64,000 nt of DNA from the NCBI RefSeq assembly GCF_003970915.1, contig NZ_RXOF01000017.1, forward strand, positions 101,755 through 165,754. Reading direction: 5' to 3'. This DNA is from Hymenobacter gummosus (GTDB taxonomy: Bacteria > Bacteroidota > Bacteroidia > Cytophagales > Hymenobacteraceae). The translations under genes were made by a program, and so were the position numbers. The notes under the pieces are model-generated. The model worked only from the letters and a program-made list of their open reading frames with translations, was not told the DNA's origin and did not search any database. Shown piece after piece: positions 62,609-64,000 of this stretch (its first letter is position 1; the number at the start of each line of letters is the position of its first letter).

Positions 62609-62934
62609 GGCGGCAGCAGTAAGCGGGGTGCAGCTTCCCCCTACGCGAAACCCGACCGTACGGCGGCCCCACCAGGGTAACCTGCGGGTAAGGCGCAGCC
62701 GGGCGCTTACCCGAGTAGGTAGTAGCCGCGCACCGGATTTTCGCGGCTACTGCGCCAATGGGCCACGGACGTTGCGCTTGCTCCGCGCAAGTAGGGAAGC
62801 TTCGAAGCAGCTGCAGCTCTCCACGCCAGAAAACGGAACTGGGGCGGCTTGCGGGCTGTAGCTTTGAAAAAATAACCCGGCGAAAATGCCTGCCCTACAG
62901 CGGCGCCTACGTTTGCCGGAACGGTCAGTAGCTC
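62609..62934. other. 326-bp gap with small inverted repeats and a -7 box
   Basis: CGGGTAAG / CTTACCCG at 62685-62713 and GTAGCCGCG / CGCGGCTAC near 62721-62750 are hairpins. TAGCTTTG at 62859-62866 fits TAnnTTTG for the 62935 gene. No gene seen. Confidence 0.5.
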
Positions 62935-63690
62935 ATGCGCAAACGTTGGATCTACCGGAGCCTGCTCGTGCTGCCCCTCAGCCTAAGCACCACCGCAGGG
63001 CGGGCCCAGCAGGCCCCCGCCGACCCACTGGCGGCCGAGCTGCGGCGGCAGCTGGCCCTCATCCAGCGGGAGGACCAGGACGGGACCGGCGCGGAGCAGC
63101 TGGAAGGCACCACCCGACAACTGGTGGCCTACCTGAAACGCCACGACGTGTCGGCAGCCGACGCCCGGTGGCTGGGGCTGGCCCGGACGGCCACCGCCCC
63201 GGGCGACGCGGCCGAGCTGCGGGTGTACACCTTCGACTACGACACGGGCAACCCCCACGGCGCCATCAGCCACCCGGTGCTGCAGTGGAAAAATCGGGCG
63301 GGGCAGCGCTTTGCCTACTCGCTGGCCGTCCACAGCGCGTTTTTCGCCGTCTACCCGCTGTCCAGCTCCGGCCGCAGGCTGTATTTGCTGCTTGGCACCC
63401 AGAAGGGCAGCGCGGGCTGCCTGGACTACGAGGCGCGCGTGGTGAAGCTGCAGGGCGACTACCTGCTGCTCGACATTCCCGCCTTTGCCAATGCGGCCAG
63501 CCTGAACCTGTGCAACGTGCCGATGACCTTCGACGCCCGGCGTCAGGAGCTGCAGTTGGATCTGCTCGGCTTCGAGCGTTTCGAGCCCGACGACGAAGCC
63601 GCCCGGCTGCTGCAGCGCTGGGGCTACCGCCGGGCGCTGCCCACCCGTCAGCTCACCCTGCGCTTCGACGGCCGGCGCTTCGGGAAGTAG
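62935..63690 (+). CDS. Secreted hypothetical protein, 251 aa
   Basis: Signal peptide MRKRWIYRSLLVLPLSLSTTAGRAQ. Mature protein: an acidic helical part (about 30-90) followed by a beta-rich domain (LRVYTFDYDTGNPHG, RFAYSLAVHSAFFAVYPLSS, LYLLLGTQKGSAGCLDYEARV, ELQLDLLGFERFEP). The pattern recurs in Bacteroidota secreted proteins of unknown function. No enzyme motif seen. ATG at 62935, own -7 box at 62859. Confidence 0.75.
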   Translation: MRKRWIYRSLLVLPLSLSTTAGRAQQAPADPLAAELRRQLALIQREDQDGTGAEQLEGTTRQLVAYLKRHDVSAADARWLGLARTATAPGDAAELRVYTFDYDTGNPHGAISHPVLQWKNRAGQRFAYSLAVHSAFFAVYPLSSSGRRLYLLLGTQKGSAGCLDYEARVVKLQGDYLLLDIPAFANAASLNLCNVPMTFDARRQELQLDLLGFERFEPDDEAARLLQRWGYRRALPTRQLTLRFDGRRFGK

Positions 63691-64000
63691 GCCCCATCTA
63701 GAAGCTAGTTCCCCTCCTCAGCTGACGCCCGAATGCGGGAGCATGAAGGGGGCGAGCGTAGCTCTGGGCTAGGGGTGGTTGAAAAGCTAGAGCTAGAAAT
63801 TACTATCGGGCGTCAGCACGCGAGATGTCTCGCGGGGCTCGACATGACGGCCTTTTCCGGCTGTGCAACGATTGGTCAACCACCCCTTGTATGATTGCAC
63901 TGCCCTATCTTCTGGGTAGCCAGCCAAGGAAGCGGAGTCACCTACCATCCCTAAATGCGGGGCTTCGGCCTCGACCTTGTGGGTTAGAGCCAGTGCTCCG
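63691..64000. other. Terminal 310 bp without a gene; contains a family B half-element
   Basis: 63811-63850 carries CGTCAGCACGCGAGATGTCTC and GCTCGACATGACG of family B. No coding frame or RNA gene was found in the remainder before the window end. Confidence 0.55.

Noticed and set aside
63416-63440. YkuD-type active site (GSAGC) in the 62935 protein
   Set aside because: No HG motif before it, no Arg after the Cys (LDYE instead of IR), and the surrounding strand pattern does not fit an L,D-transpeptidase.
63691-64000. RNA gene at the window end
   Set aside because: The GGTTAGAGCC-like string is not part of a tRNA fold; no rRNA, tmRNA or RNase P pattern was seen.

Overview
The window looks like a chromosomal stretch of a high-GC Bacteroidota, most likely a Hymenobacter-type organism (order Cytophagales). 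Evidence from the sequence: many genes are preceded by the Bacteroidota -7 promoter element TAnnTTTG (usually TACCTTTG) instead of an E. coli-like -10; Shine-Dalgarno sequences are weak; the primary sigma factor lacks region 1.1; and the gene content is typical (ParE/ParC-type topoisomerase IV, BshB1, Hc1 histone-like protein, DUF6443/RHS proteins, DUF6934, PaoABC-like oxidoreductase, alpha-oxoamine synthase). The genus is an inference; no rRNA gene is present.

Layout. 1-5.5 kb: AI-2E family permease (cut by the window edge), parE, two unrecognised genes. 5.7-8.2 kb: three-gene accessory operon of an AAA/OLD-type ATPase, a small protein with Toprim-like acidic residues, and an unknown protein; the middle of the ATPase gene is AT-rich and looks replaced. 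8.2-13 kb: KaiC, two KaiB, PAS histidine kinase and response regulator in one run. 13.4-24.2 kb: parC, envelope genes (RMDN-like TPR protein, YkuD L,D-transpeptidase, TPR lipoprotein), then thrS-infC-rpmI-rplT. 24.2-35 kb: an AT-leaning accessory block with an Xre regulator, a large RHS-type shell protein, and a second RHS giant (LRR + DUF6443 + RHS core) whose C-terminal tip resembles a YkuD L,D-transpeptidase, followed by an overlapping lipoprotein gene as candidate immunity; the block ends at a Met(CAT) tRNA. 35-44.5 kb: core genes (START-like, LptF/G permease, rpsO, pnp, rpoD, trxB, M23/LysM peptidase, bshB1). 44.6-46.4 kb: accessory hotspot with an AT-rich orphan gene, a duplicated 3' end of accC and a DUF6934 + small-protein pair between the two copies. 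46.4-56.6 kb: accC, alpha-oxoamine synthase, Hc1, tyrS, GT39-type transferase, holA, SUFU-domain, GAF and ATP-grasp proteins. 56.9-57.9 kb: Xre/RES toxin-antitoxin pair. 58-62.6 kb: periplasmic molybdenum aldehyde oxidoreductase operon (PaoABC-like) whose first gene is a redoxin-(2Fe-2S) fusion broken by a 10-base C tract. 62.9-63.7 kb: one secreted unknown.

Several families of dispersed palindromic elements (about 80-190 bp) sit in intergenic spaces. The best candidates for undescribed biology are the RHS/L,D-transpeptidase toxin with lipoprotein immunity, the mosaic ATPase/Toprim-like operon, the cassette inserted at the 3' end of accC, and the homopolymer-gated oxidoreductase subunit.
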